Shown: piece by piece, positions 23,663-38,089 of the stretch
Position numbering within the stretch: the first letter of the stretch is position 1
Layout: every line of letters starts with the position of its first letter
DNA from: Anthoceros angustus
Taxonomy: Eukaryota; Streptophyta; Anthocerotopsida; Anthocerotales; Anthocerotaceae
Direction of reading: 5' to 3'
Length of the DNA stretch: 64,000 nt
NCBI GenBank assembly: GCA_010909165.1
Contig: MU008169.1
Coordinates: 2,108,001-2,172,000, forward strand
The notes under the pieces: model-generated
Told to the model about the DNA's origin: nothing
Databases searched by the model: none
The model's input: only the letters and a program-made list of their open reading frames with translations
Translations under genes and position numbers: made by a program

Positions 23663-26600
23663 TTTAAAGTATGGAATATTGGTTTGAAAATCATTTGTTG
23701 GTTGACGTTATGTTCATACATTCGCTTTGTATACACATTTAAAACCTTTTCGGCCTTACTCTATGTGCCCCGACCCTACCTACGACTTGCGCTAGACCTT
23801 TTTATTGGTGCGCCAAATGTCCGCTAATCCGAGTTTGATGCGTGTATAGATGCATGCGCCTTGGTTTCTAGATGAGCTACATTTTCCAAAATTTGACATG
23901 TGTAATGGTGGTTTCGATGGCCAACCTTTTGAATACGACAATGTTTCACAATGTTTCTGAGAAGTAAGAAAATAAAGATAATTGATGATCCGCCTTCAAG
24001 AATGAAAGCGTGTCGGATGTTGTCGAACACAAGCGAAGAGAGCATATGCCCGCCACTACGAGCCCTAGTGAGAGCCAGTATGTGAAGAAAGAGAGTTGGT
24101 CGCCCTAATGAGGATTTTGACCAAATGGTGACTCGATTTTAGTGAGGCTATGAAGGAGGACTGTCTATACCCATTGTGACGCCCACCGCACTGTGGTGCA
24201 GCTAGGTGTTCGGAGACGAACCATAGCCGAGCTTCGCCAAGAGATTTTGAATTTAAGATCTAACTTGCACCATGTGCCCCGTGGGTGGACTAGTAAGGTT
24301 GAAAGCAGACGGACAAGGAGAAATGTAAGCCCAAGAGTTCGGTCAAGAAGCGTTGAGGAGGCATGGCCATCCTTAAGACCTTGCCCGATTCACCTGGGCC
24401 TAGAGCAAAGAACTCAAGTGTGGCTTGTCTCGCATGGAGGCGGAGTCGAGGTGTGCCCGGCATCGGGATTTCAGGATGATGGGGTTTGAAAAGAACATTG
24501 ATGTGAGTGTGCGCGGTGGCAAGTGTGCACAGTAACTGAACGAAAGTGTTTGCACAAGTATCGGCGCAATCCTCTCCAAACCGTGCACTCTGACTCTTTG
24601 AGTATAAGTGCGCCAACGCTGCACTCCGCTCTTTAGAGCATGAGTGCGCCCCATCATCAGTATCTTCTTTTGTATCCGTTGGCAAGTGTATGGGTCTAGT
24701 TCTCTTAATCCACTTTAATTGGCAAAATTTGACGTTTCTTCAAGCCAAAAGGGGTTTTGAGACAAACCCCTTCCGAGAGACACAAAGCAAAGTGCTCATG
24801 TCACAGCAATACGGTAGAACATACTCCAAAGCATGCACCACCACGAATAACAAGTCCCATGTGATAATCCGGCTGGTCGCCATATGCTTGTCCACGCAAG
24901 GCGATGCGGCATTGTTTTAGGGTTGCTCCCATACCGTGTCCGTCGCCTTGGGCAGTGAAACACGGTGAGGAGTCGGACTAGCACAAGGAGCATTTAAGTT
25001 CCAGGACCCCAAGCTTCCACAAGGCTATTCACACGTACGTTGATCGATTACAAGTTCAAAGGTAGGGATGTCATGCTCAAACGCACAAGAGTTGGCGTTC
25101 ACGCATCCACCAACCTCAAGCTTGTCGAGAAAAGCATACAACAGTAACTAGCTAGGGCGGAGTGGTGTAGCACCGCCACTTGACCACGTGGCCACTCGTG
25201 ACGAAGGTCCCGAAGGAGAGAAGACTGCGATCTGCGATAACATGTCCTTGCCCGCCTCAAGGACATTTAAAGAGGAAGGTTCCTACTAGTATACAAACGA
25301 ACATGAACGAACATGTAGCCCCAAGGCCTTCACAGAGGTATATTGCCACACACATAAATACAAGACAACGGATGAGGAATGTGACGAGAGATGAAGAAAA
25401 TTGAATCGAAAATGCTTGATAGAGAAAATTAAGAATAGAAAAATGCTTGAATAGAGAAAATTAAGAATAGGAAATGCTTTGATAGAGAAAATTAAGAACA
25501 TCACATCTTTTACACTAGGTGGTCTTGCGTTTAAGTTTTTGGGCAATTTTCTTAAAAGACGGTTATTTACCGAGATGCTATCATAACATAAAGTTCTATG
25601 ATATGAATGCCGCATCAACTTTTTTCGCCCACTCTCCAACAATCTTGCGATTCATCTAACTCTTATTCCTCTAAGTCATACATCCGGTCAAGGGAACTAT
25701 GTTGGCATGTTATAACTTTGGCACGCCATACATTTGCTCTTCACATGATACAAATTATAGACACAATGGCTAGTAGTCGAGCAAGTGCACACATTTGATT
25801 GTATTATGTGCATTGACCCGCCACATTTGCATCAACACATTCCTCATTGTCCTCTACGTAGTGTGTGCTTCTTGCAGCACCAAATTATGCTTAAGGAGTG
25901 AGGCGCTCAGCATAATAATATATGAGATGGTAGTTGACCAAGTCTCGGACATGTTGTGTGCGATCCGATAGCTTGGGATTACGTGGGCACTGAACTTATA
26001 ATCGATGCTAGTGGGCTTGGAAAGATTGGTGTTATTATCCCATCTCCTAACCCTAGAAGATTGAGAATCGTCATGAGCACATGAGCCATATGAGTGGATG
26101 AAAAGCTCAAGACACCTAGAATGAAGTTTGACAAAGCGAATCAAGTAGCACAACGGAGAAACCATCAAGGTTATTTAAGGTTGAGCTATTGGCGACGTAT
26201 GTAGTACTTACTCTAGAACAAATCCAAGACTTGCATAGAGAAATTACTATAGGCTCGCCACCATCGAGATCAATTTTCTTAAAGCATGATTAATATATAT
26301 GTTTTCCACCCAAAACAATAAGATTGTGGATTCTCTTTTAGGAATTTGGTTTTCGATTGCATAGCTGAGTTCCAACCCTATACCACACCGACAGCCCTTT
26401 GGCGGATCAAATGCTTCTTCAATACCCGGCCAGCGATCCACGGATGCTCGGCGTCTACTAAAGTGATGCGTGCACATCCGGGTTCAATTCGTGTTGTTCA
26501 ACGATGTTTGTAGGTGTTCTTTTGCTAGTTGTGAAGATGGGTTACTCATCATTGACTAGCACAAAAAACATTTTGGAAGACTTGGTTATTCATTGACTAG

Positions 26601-28486
26601 CACAAAAACCACAATGAAACGGAAAAACTATAAATAAATAGCTTGATATAAATAACAAGGATAATAATTTTTATTTTTATTAAAACTTAAAAGCAGAATG
26701 TCAAAATGTCTTTAAGAACAAGAAAAGAAACTGGATATCACCATCTTTTAGTGAACAATCATATTTGATGATGATCGAGAGTTATCATGAGCTTTGATAC
26801 GTTATCGCGATAGATTGCCTTGGAGGCCTATATATGTGGGGTGAGTGTTGCAATCTTGAACAAATTGTGCTTGCCTTGTTGTGGGTTTTACATCTCCGTG
26901 TCTCACTACATCTTGGGTTGTTAGGCTTTCCGCTACCATGGCTCTTGTGAAAATGTCCATCATGTTGAAGACGATTTTGCTCATGATGGTCTTTCTCTTG
27001 GGCTTTGGAGGGCCAGCAATGTTTGGAGGTGCTACTACCAAGGACTTGCACGTGGACTATGAGTTCGCTCGATGCGATGTATGGTGGCTACCGGATCCGA
27101 TCAAATATTTCCACCTTATCCAACCGCCGGTTGTTGTTCATATTTGGCGGTTGGGACCCGCATATGCCAAGTTATGACAAATACATCAGGACCGCAACCG
27201 ATGTATGATTACATCCTGGTTGTACTTTGACGAAGCTCAACATTGTTGAAGACGAGTGGACGGAAAAAGTTGACACGAGCACTCTTGCCATGGAGCTTTT
27301 ATGTTGAGGTGCACTTTTGGTCCTAATAGGATCTGCTGGATAGATGTTCAATGCTCTAAGTGATTTGGTTGTATGTAGCGGATGTAGCTTGTTGGGTAGA
27401 GGAAGGAAAAAGAGTTGACGTGGGTATTCTTGCCATGGAACTTTGATGTTGGGATCTACTTTTAAAGTAGTAGGGAGTTCTCATCCCGATTATAAATGAA
27501 AATGTTTTTCATTTAAAGGTTTTAAATGGTCGTGATCTCTTTGTTGATTCTAATCCCGTATGGAGCTGCCAATGTTGTCTCCCGGAAAGGGGTTATTCGC
27601 CATTAAAGGGGTTTGGGTTTCTAAAGGCCAAAAATGACCTTCAAACAGGCCAAAACGCATCATCTTCGTAAAACCACTCTTTTAGAGATGTACAAAAAGA
27701 CATTGACCATGTTATTTTCTACGAACACTTACGCGATGTGGTTTAAGCGAAGAAGGTTCGCAAATTTCATCTTCACAAGGATTTCAAGGATTTATATCGG
27801 TCTGGGAATTCTAAACACCTCTTTCGTGATACTTCTAGCGAGTTGAGCAGAGGGCAAACCAAACCAAACCAGTCCAACAAGCCAAAGTCGCGAGCGTCCA
27901 GCGCAACCAACATGCAAAAGAAGCAACTCCCAAGCCCAAAACAGCAACCGCTACCGGACGTCCGGCGAATTGTGAGAGGACATCGGCCACTGACTGTGGC
28001 CATCTCGAGAGGGACAAACTAGGACTCTAGAAAAAGCACCACACGTCTAGTGCAATGTAAGTACAGGATCTCCATTATTAGAGTGAAAATGAGGAAGGAA
28101 ATGCACCGAGGTTCGGCGATTCATGAAATAAGCCGGACGTTCGGCGATTGAGTCCCCAATCTTGCCGGGCATCGAACGCGATGGAAGTGGTGTATTCGAG
28201 ACCCCAATCTTGCCGTGTCCAGCGATGGAAGTGTTGAGTGGATGCGGGGACGTCCGATTTGTATATGTATTATTTCTATCCGATAGAAGAATATGTGCAC
28301 AGGTGTAGATAGACCGATTAACATAAGAACTCCAAAGTCCAGGTTGGATCAAGATAGGATGGGGTGTTTGTTTTGGTAGTTTGAAAACTTTGTAAGAACT
28401 CCATCAAGCAACTTGGGGGATCAATACCGAGATGGGGTGTTGATTTTAGTGGTTTGAAAAATTTGTAAATCATCCGGTATCTAGGT
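23663..28486 (+). repeat. Array unit 4 (4824 bp)
   Basis: A complete unit. Its terminal sub-repeats are clear. Two copies of a roughly 48-bp repeat lie at about 28150-28235 and two of a roughly 55-bp repeat at about 28350-28480; the equivalents at the end of the preceding unit are 23318-23410 and 23525-23651. The second member of each pair has diverged. The 18-bp palindrome seen in unit 1 is degraded here near 27954. Confidence 0.9.
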
Positions 28487-31400
28487 TTTAAAGTATGGAA
28501 TATTGGTTTGAAAATCATTTGTTGGTTGACGTTATGTTCATACATTCGCTTTGTATACACATTTAAAACCTTTTCGGCCTTACTCTATGTGCCCGACCCT
28601 ACCTACGACTTAGACCTTTTTATTGGTGCGCCAAATGTCCGGCTAATCCGAGTTTGATGCGTGTATAGATGCATGCGCCTTGGTTTCTAGATGAGCTACA
28701 TTTTCCAAAATTTGACATGTGTAATGGTGGTTTCGATGGCCAACCGTAAGACTTCGTTGTTGGCCTTCAAGAATGAAAGCGTGTGGATGTTGTCGAACAC
28801 AAGCAAGAGAGCATATGCCCGCCACTCACGAGCCCTAGTGAGAGCCAGTAGTATGAAGAAAGAGAGTTGGTCGCCCTATGAGGATTTTGACCAAATGGTC
28901 GATTTTAGTGAGGCTATGAAGGAGGACTGCCCATACCCATGTGACCGCACTGTGGTGTAGCTAGGTGTTCGAGACGAACCATAGCCAGCTTCGCCAAGAG
29001 ATTTTGAATTTAAGATCTAACTTGCACCATGTGCCGTGGGTGGACTAGTAAGGTTGAAAGCGACAGACAAGGAGAAATGTAAGCCCAAGAGTTCGGTCAA
29101 GAAGCGTGAGGAGGCATGACCATCCTTTAAGACCTTGCGCCTCGCTCACGGGGCCTAGAGCAAGAACTCAAGTGTGGCTTGTCTACGGCATGGAGGGGGC
29201 AGCCGATGTGCAGTGCCCGGCGCTGGGGATGTGATGGGGTTTGAAAAGAACATTGATGTGAGTGTCGCGGCGGTGGCAAGTGTGCAATCGAACGAAAGTG
29301 TTTCCCGCAAGTATCGGCGCAATCCTCTCCAAACCCGGCACTCTGACTCTTTGAGTATACGCCCAAAGGTCCTGCACTCCCGCTCTTTGGAGCATGAGTG
29401 CGCCACCATCCGGCGTATCTTCTTTTGTATCCGTGGCAAGTGTATGGGTCTAGTTCTCTTAATCCACTTTAATTGGCAAAATTTGACGTGTTTCTTCAAG
29501 CCAAAAGGGGTTTTGAGACAAACCCCTTTAGAGAGACACAAAGCAAAGTGCTCATGTCACAAAGCAATACGGTAGAACGTACTCCAAAGCATGCACCATC
29601 ACGTAACAAGTCCCATGTGATAATCCGCTGGTCCGCCATATGCTTGTCCACGCAAGGCGATGCGGCATTGTTTTAGGGTTGCTCCCATACTGTCCCGGAC
29701 GCCGCCGTGAAACCGTGAGGAGTCGGACTAGCAAGGAGCATTTAAGTTCCGGACCCCAAGCTTCCACAAGGCTATTCACACCGTACGTTGATCGATTACA
29801 AGTTCAAAGGTAGGGGATGTCATGCTCAAACGCACAAGAGTTGACGCTCACGATCCACCAACCTCAAGCTTGTCGAGAAAAGCATACAATGTAACGCTAG
29901 CTAGGGCGGAGGTGGTAGCACCGCCACTTGACCACGTGGCCATCGGTGACGAAGGTCCCGAAAGGAGAGAAGACCCGCCAAGACCGGCGATAACATGTCC
30001 CTTGCCTGCCTCAAGGACATTTAAAGAGGGAAGGTTCCCTACTAGTATACAAACGAACATGAACGAACATGTAGCCCCCAAGGCCTTCACGGAGGTATAT
30101 TGCCACACACATAAATACAAGACAACGGATGAGGAATGTGACGAGAGAGATGAAGAAAATTGAATCGAAAATGCTTCGATAGAGAAAATTAAGAATAGAA
30201 AAATGCTTGAGTAGAGAAAATTAAGAATAGGAAATGCTTTGATAGAGAAAATTAAGAACATCACATCTTTTACACTAGGTGGTCTTGCGTTTAAGTTTTT
30301 TTGGGCAATTTTCTTAAAAGACGGTTATTTACACGAGATGCTATCATAACATAAAGTTCTATGATATGAATGCCGCATCAACTTTTTTCGCCCACTCCAA
30401 CAATCTTGCGATTCATCTAACTCTTATTCCTCTAAGTCATACATCCGGTCAAGGGAACTATGTTGGCATGTTATAACTTTGGCACGTCATACATTTGCTC
30501 TTCACATGATACAAATTATAGACACAATGGCTAGTAGTAACGAAGTGCACACATTTGATTGTATTATGTGCATTGACCCGCCACATTTGCATCAACACAT
30601 TCCTCATTGTCCTCTACGTAGTGTGTGCTTCTGCAGACCAAATTATGCTTCAGGAGTGAGGCGCCAAGACATAATAATATATGAGATGGTAGTTGACCAA
30701 GTCTCGGACATGTTGTGTGCGATCTAGCTTGGGATTACGTGGCTCAACTTATAATCGATGCTAGTGGGCTTGGAAAGATTGGTGTTATTATCCCATCTCC
30801 TAACCCTAAAAGAAGATTGAGAATCGTCATGAGCACATGAGCCATATGAGTGGATGAAAAGCTCAAGACACCTAGAATGAAGTTTGACAAAGCGAATCAA
30901 GTAGCACAACGGAGAAACCATCAAGGTTATTTAAGGTTGAGCTATTGGCTGACGATGTAGTACTTACTCTAGAACAAATCCAAGACTTGCATAGAAAATT
31001 ACTATAGGCTCGCCACCATCGAGATCAATTTTCTTAAAGCATGATTAATATATATGTTTTCCACCCAAAACAATAAGATTGTGGATTCTCTTTTAGGAAT
31101 TTGGTTTCGATTGCATAGCTGGAGTTCCAACCCTATACCACACCTGGCCGACCTTTGGCGGATCAAATGCTTCTTCAATACCCGCCAGCCAATCGATCCA
31201 CGGATGCTCGGGCCTAGAAAGTGATGCGTGCACATCCGTTCAATTGTTGTTCAACGATGTTTGTAGGTGTTCTTTTGCTAGTGAAGATGGGTTACTCATC
31301 GCCTTGACCGCATAAAAAAAACATTTTGGAAGACTTGGTTATTCATTGACTAGCACAAAAAACCACAATGAAACGGAAAAACTATAAATAAATAGCTTGA

Positions 31401-33251
31401 TATAAATAACAAGGATAATAATTTTTATTTTTTATTAAAACTTAAAAGCAGAATGTCAAAATGTCTTTAAGAACAAGAAAAGAAACTGGATATCACCATC
31501 TTTTAGTGAACAATCTTATTTGATGATGATCGAGAGTTATCATGAGCTTTTGATACGTTATCGCGATAGATTGCCTTGGAGGCCTATATATGGGGTCATT
31601 GCAATCTTGAACAAAATTGTGCTTGCCTTGTTGTGGGTTTTACATCTCCGTGTCTCACTACATCTTGGGTTGTTAGGCTTTCCGCTACCATGGCTCTTGT
31701 GAAAATGTCCATCATGTTGAAGACGATTTTGCTCATGATGGTCTTTCTCTTGGGCTTTGGAGGGCCACGCAATGTTTGGAGGTGCTACTACCAAGGACTT
31801 GCACGTGGACTATGAGTTCCTCGCGATGTGGTGGCTATGTGCTGGATCCGATCAAATATTTCCACCTTATCCAACCGCCGGTTGTTGTTCATATTTGCCG
31901 GTTGGGACCCAGCATGTGCCAAGTTATGACCACATTGTGACCGCAACGGATGTATGATTACATCCTGGTTGCAATTTTGACGAAGCTCAACATTGTTGAA
32001 GACGAGTGGACGGAAAAAGTTGACACGAGCACTCTTGCCATGGAGCTTTTATGTTGAGGTGCACTTTTGGTCCTAATAGTTGGATCTGTTGGATAGATGT
32101 TCAATGCGTAGTTCTAAGTGATTTGGTTGTATGTAGCGGATGTAGCTTGTTGGGTAGAGGAAGGAAAAAGAGTTGACGGGTATTCTTGCCATGGAACTTT
32201 GATGTTGGGATCTACTTTTAAAGTAGTAGGGAGTTCTCATCCGATTATAAATGAAAATGTTTTTCATTTAAAGGTTTTAAATGGTCGTGATCTCTTTGTT
32301 GATTCTAATCCCGTATGGAGCTGCCAATGTTGTCTCTCGGAAAGGGGTTATTCGCCATTAAAGGGGTTTGGGTTTCTAAAGGCCAAAATGACCTTCAAAC
32401 CAAACGCATCATCTTGAAAACCACTCTTTAGAGATGTACAAAAGACATTGACCATGTTATTTTCTCGAACACTTAGACAGGTTTTAAGCCAAGAAGGTTC
32501 GCAAATTTCATCTTCACAAGGAAGGGATTTCAAGGATTTATATCGGTCTTTGGAATTCTAAACACCTCTTTCGCGTTTACAAGATTTCTAGTTGAACAAG
32601 AGGGCAAACCAAACCAAACCAGTCCAACAAGCCAAAGCACGCGAACGCCCAACGAACCAACATGCAAAAGAAGCAACTCCCAAGCCCAAAACAGCAATAC
32701 GTCCGCGAATTGTGAGAGGACATCAGCCGACTGAGGCCATCTCGAGAGGGACAAACTAGGACTCTAGAAAACAGCACCACACGCCTAGTGCAATGTAAGT
32801 ACACAGCCGGATCTCCATTATTAGAGTGAAAAGAGGAAGGAAATGGGGCAATGCGCTGAGGTTGGCGCATTGGCGCGAGTGTCAAGCCCGCCGCGACGTC
32901 GGCGCATTTCGAGTCCCCAATCTTGCCGGGCATCCAACGCGGCGGAAGTGGTGTATTCGAGACCCCAATCTTGCCGGTGTCCATGATGGAAGTGTTGAGT
33001 GGATGCGCGGACGTCCGCGATTTGTATATGTATTATTTCTATCCGATAGAAGAATATGTGCTTTGGCGGGCGATAGACCGATTAACATAAGAACTCCAAA
33101 GTCCACTGGGTTGGATCGATAGGATGGGGTGTTTGTTTTGGTAGTTTGAAAACTTTGTAAGAACTCCACCGAAGCAACTTGGGGGATCAATACCGAGATG
33201 GGGTGTTGATTTTAGTGGTTTGAAAAATTTGTAAATCATCCGGTATCTAGG
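28487..33251 (+). repeat. Array unit 5 (4765 bp), with a patch of LTR sequence
   Basis: The shortest complete unit. At 28737-28772 about 70 bp of normal unit sequence is replaced by sequence identical to the retrotransposon LTR (43265-43300 and 55441-55476). The rest follows the unit consensus, so this is a local replacement rather than a transposon insertion. Confidence 0.9.
28737..28772. repeat. 36-bp patch of LTR sequence inside array unit 5
   Basis: This stretch is identical to 43265-43300 and 55441-55476 in the two LTRs. At both edges, array and LTR share short identical sequence (TGGCCAACC on the left, GCCTTCAAGA on the right). Other array units have about 70 bp of unrelated sequence between those two words. 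Confidence 0.9.
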
Positions 33252-36200
33252 TTTAAAGTATGGAATATTGGTTTTGAAAATCATTTGTTGGTTGACGTTA
33301 TGTTCATACATTCGCTTTGTATACACATTTAAAACCTTTTCGGCCTTACTCTATGTGCCCCGACCCTACCTACGACTTGCACTAGACCTTTTTATTGGTG
33401 CGCCAAATGTCCGCTAATCCGAGTTTGATGCGTGTATAGATGCATGCGCCTTGGTTTCTAGATGAGCTACATTTTCCAAAATTTGACATGTGTAATGGTG
33501 GTTTCGATGGCCAACCTTTTGAATACGCATAAATGTTTCACAATGTTTTACAGAGAAGTAAGAAAATAAAGATAATTGATGATCCGCCTTCAAGAATGAA
33601 AGCGGTTCGGATGTTGTCGAACACAAGCGAAGAGAGCATATGCCCGCCACTACGAGCCCTAGTGAGAGCCAGTATGTGAAGAAAGAGAGTTGGTCGCCCT
33701 AGCCGAGGATTTTGACCAAAATGATCAAGATTTTAGTGAGGCTATGAAGGAGGACCTGTCTATACCCATTGTGGACGCCCACTGCAGTGTTTAGGTGTTC
33801 TGGAGGCGAACCATAGCCGAGCCGCCAAGAGATTTTGAATTTAAGATCTAACTTGCACCATGTACTCCGTGGTGGACTAGTAAGGTTGAAAGCGGACGAC
33901 AAGGAGAAATGTAAGCCCAAGAGTTCGGTCAAGAAGCGTTGAGGAGGCATGACCATCCTTTAAGACCTTGCCCGATTCTCGCCCGCTGGGCCTAGAGCAA
34001 AGAACTCAAGTGTGGCTTGTCTCCTCGCATGGAGGGGCAGTCGAGGTGTGCCCGCATCGGATTTCGTGATGATGGGGTTTGAAAAGAACATTGATGTGAG
34101 TGTCGGTGGCAAGTGTGCACAGCAATCGAACGAAAGTGTTTGCTGCACAAGTATCGGCGCAATCCTCTCCAAACCCGTGCACTCCCGCTCTTTGAGTATA
34201 AGTCGCCAACGTCCTGCACTCCCGCTCTTTGAGCATGAGTGCGCCCATCCACGATCTTCTTTTGTATCCGTTGGCAAGTGTATGGGTCTAGTTCTCTTAA
34301 TCCACTTTAATTGGCAAAATTTGACGTGTTTCTTCAAGCCAAAAGGGTTTTGAGACAAACCCTTCCGGAGAGACACAAAGCAAAGTGCTCATGTCACAAA
34401 TACGGAGAACATACTCCAAAGCATGCACCACTAGAATAACAAGTCCCATGTGATAATCCGGCCGTCCGCCATATGCTTGTCCACGCAAGGCGATGCGGCA
34501 TTGTTTTAGGGTTGCTCCATACTGTGTCCTGCACGCCTGTGAAACCCGGTGAGGAGTCGGACTAGCACAAGGAGCATTTAAGTTCCAGGACCCCAAGCTT
34601 CCACAAGGCTATTCACACTGCACGTTGATCGATTACAAGTTCAAAGGTAGGGATGTCATGCTCAAACGCACAAGAGTTGACGCTCACGCATCCACCAACC
34701 TCAAGCTTGTAGAAAAGCATACAACAGTAACGCTAGCTAGGGCGGAGTGTAGCACCCGCCACTTGACCACGTGGCCATCGGTGACGAAGGTCCCGAAAGG
34801 AGAGAAGACCGCCGATCTCCGATAACATGTCCCTTGCCCGCTCAAGGACATTTAAAGAGGAAGGTTCCCTACTAGTATACAAACGAACATGAACGAACAT
34901 GTAGCCCCAAGGCCTTCACAGAGGTATATTGCCACACACATAAATACAAGACAACGGATGAGGAATGTGACGAGAGAGATGAAGAAAATTGAATCGAAAA
35001 TGCTTGATAGAAAATTAAGAATAGAAAAATGCTTGAATAGAGAAAATTAAGAATAGGAAATGCTTTGATAGAAAATTAAGAACATCACATCTTTTACACT
35101 AGGTGGTCTTGCGTTTAAGTTTTTTGGGCAATTTTCTTAAAAGACAGTTATTTACACCGAGATGCTATCATAACATAAAGTTCTATGATATGAATGCCGC
35201 ATCAACTTTTTTCCCCACTCTCCAACAATCTTGCGATTCATCTAACTCTTATTCCTCTAAGTCATACATCCGGTCAAGGGAACTATGTTGGCATGTTATA
35301 ACTTTGGCACGCCATACATTTGCTCTTCACATGATACAAATTATAGACACAATGGCTAGTAGTCGAACGAAGTGCACACATTTGATTGTATTATGTGCAT
35401 TGACCCTACATTTGCATCAACACATTCCTCATTGTCCTCTACGTAGTGTGTGTGCTTCTTGACCAAATTATGCTTCGAGTGAGGGGCGCTCAAACATAAT
35501 AATATATGAGATGGTAGTTGACCAAGTCTCGGACATGTTGTGTGCGCATTCATAGCTTGGGATTACGTGGCTCGAACTTATAATCGATGCTAGTGGGCTT
35601 GGAAAGATTGGTGTTATTATCCCATCTCCTAACCCTAAAAGAAGATTGAGAATCGTCATGAGCACATGAGCCATATGAGTGGATGAAAAGCTCAAGACAC
35701 CTAGAATGAAGTTTGACAAAGCGAATCAAGTAGCACAACGGAGAAACCATCAAGGTTATTTAAGGTTGAGCTATTGGCTGACGTATGTAGTACTTACTCT
35801 AGAACAAATCCAAGACTTGCATAGAGAAAATTACTATAGGCTCGCCACCATCGAGATCAATTTTCTTAAAAGCATGATTAATATATATGTTTTCCACCCA
35901 AAACAATAAGATTGTGGATTCTCTTTTAGGAATTTGGTTTTGATTGCATAGCTGGAGTTCCAACCCTATACCACACCGTCGGCGGCCTTTGGCGGATCAA
36001 ATGCTTCTTCAATACCCGGCCAGCTAATCGATCCACGGATGCTTATTCTAAGTGATGCGTCCGTTCAATCTTGTTGTTCAACGATGTTTGTAGGTGTTCT
36101 TTTGCTATGTGAAGATGGGTTACTCATCGTTGACCAACAAAAAACATTTTGGAAGACTTGGTTATTCATTGACTAGCACAAAAACCACAATGAAACGGAA

Positions 36201-38089
36201 AAACTATAAATAAATAGCTTGATATAAATAACAAGGATAATAATTTTTATTTTTTATTAAAACTTAAAAGCAGAATGTCAAAATGTCTTTAAGAACAAGA
36301 AAAGAAACCGGATATCACCATCTTTTAGTGAACAATCTTATTTGATGATGATCGAGAGTTATCATGAGCTTTTGATACGTTATCGCGATAGATTGCCTTG
36401 GAGGCCTATATATGTGGGGTCGATGTTGCAATCTTGAACAAAATTGTGCTTGCCTTGTTGTGGGTTTTACATCTCCGTGTCTCACTACATCTTGGGTTGT
36501 TAGGCTTTCCGCTACCATGGCTCTTGTGAAAATGTCCATCATGTTGAAGACGATTTTGCTCATGATGGTCTTTCTCTTGGGCTTTGGAGGGCCACGGCAA
36601 TGTTTGGAGGTGCTACTACCAAGGACTTGCACGTGGACTATGAGTTCGCTCGATCAGAATGTGGTGGCTATGTGCGCTGGATCCGATCAAATATTTCCAC
36701 CTTATCCAACCGCCGGTTGTTGTTCATATTCACGCTGGTTGGGACCCAGTGCCAAGTTATGACAAATTACATCAGACCGCAACTGGATGTATGATTACAT
36801 CACAGTTAATGACGGCTCAACATTGTTGAAGACGAGTGGACGGAAAAAGTTTAGCACTCTTGCCATGGAGCTTTTATGTTGAGGTGCACTTTTGGTCCTA
36901 ATAGTTGGATCTGTTGGATAGATGTTCAATGCGTAGTTCTAAGTGATTTGGTTGTATGTAAGGATGTAGCTTGTTGGGTAGAGGAAGGAAAAAGAGTTGA
37001 CGTGGGTATTCTTGCCATGGAACTTTGATGTTGGGATCTACTTTTAAAGTAGTAGGAGTTCTCATCCGATTATAAATGAAAATGTTTTTCATTTAAAGGT
37101 TTTAAATGGTCGTGATCTCTTTGTTGATTCTAATCCCGTATGGAGCTGCCAATGATGTCTCCTGAAAGGGGTTATTCGCCATTAAAGGGGTTTGGGTTCC
37201 TAAAGGCCAAAACGACCTTCAAAACGGCCAAACGCATCATCTTGAAAACCACTCTTTAGAGATGTCCAAAAAGACATTGACCATGTTATTTTCTCGCGAA
37301 CACTTACGACAGGGGGTTTAAGAAGAAGGTTCGCAAATTTCATCTTCACAAGGAAGGATTTCAAGGATTTATATCGGTCTGGGAATTCTAAACACCTCTT
37401 TATTTAAAGATTTCCTAAAGGGGTTGAGCAAGAGGCAAACCAAACCAAACCAGTCCAACAAGCCAAAGTACGAACGTCCGGCAGAACCAACATGCAAAAG
37501 AAGCAACTCCCAAGCCCAAAAGCAACCGCCGGATGGCCCCGGCGCAATTGTGAGAGGACATCTGATCTGATCGGCCATCTCGAGAGGGACAAACTAGGAC
37601 TCTAGAAAAGACCACACGCCTAGTGCAATGTAAGTACCAGGATCTCCATTATTAGAGTGAAAACAGAGGAAGGAAATGGGGCAATGCGCACGAGGTTCGG
37701 CGCATTACGCGAGTGTGTCAAGCCCGCCGCGGACGTCGCGCATTGGAGTCCCCAATCTTGCCGGGCATCCAACGCGATGGAAGTGGTGTATTCGAGACCC
37801 CAATCTTGCGGGTGTCCAGCGATGGAAGTGTTGAGTGGATGCGCGGATGTCCGGTATTTGTATATGTATTATGTCTATCGATAGAAGAATATGTGCTTTG
37901 GCGGGCGATAGACCGATTAACATAAGAACTCCAAAGTCCACCGGGTTGGATCAAGATAGGATGGGGTGTTTGTTTTGGTAGTTTGAAAACTTTGTAAGAA
38001 CTCCATCACAAGCAACTTGGGGGATCAATACCGAGATGGGGTGTTGATTTTAGTGGTTTGAAAAATTTGTAAATCATCCGGTATCTAGG
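33252..38089 (+). repeat. Array unit 6 (4838 bp)
   Basis: A complete unit with no recognisable gene. The 76-codon plus-strand frame at 35679-35909 is open here, as in unit 3. The palindrome site near 37530 differs at its centre from the other copies (GGATGGCCCC in place of GGACGTCC). Confidence 0.9.
35679..35909 (+). CDS. 76-codon open frame in the array unit (doubtful)
   Basis: An open frame begins at a GTG and includes a charged stretch (DEKLKTPRMKFDKANQVAQR) followed by an aromatic-rich part. It is intact here and at 21250-21480 and broken by small indels in the other units. It has no ATG at its start and no recognised domain. The opposite strand is also partly open. It may be a fragment of a degraded coding sequence carried by the repeat unit. 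Confidence 0.12.
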   Translation: MDEKLKTPRMKFDKANQVAQRRNHQGYLRLSYWLTYVVLTLEQIQDLHRENYYRLATIEINFLKSMINIYVFHPKQ

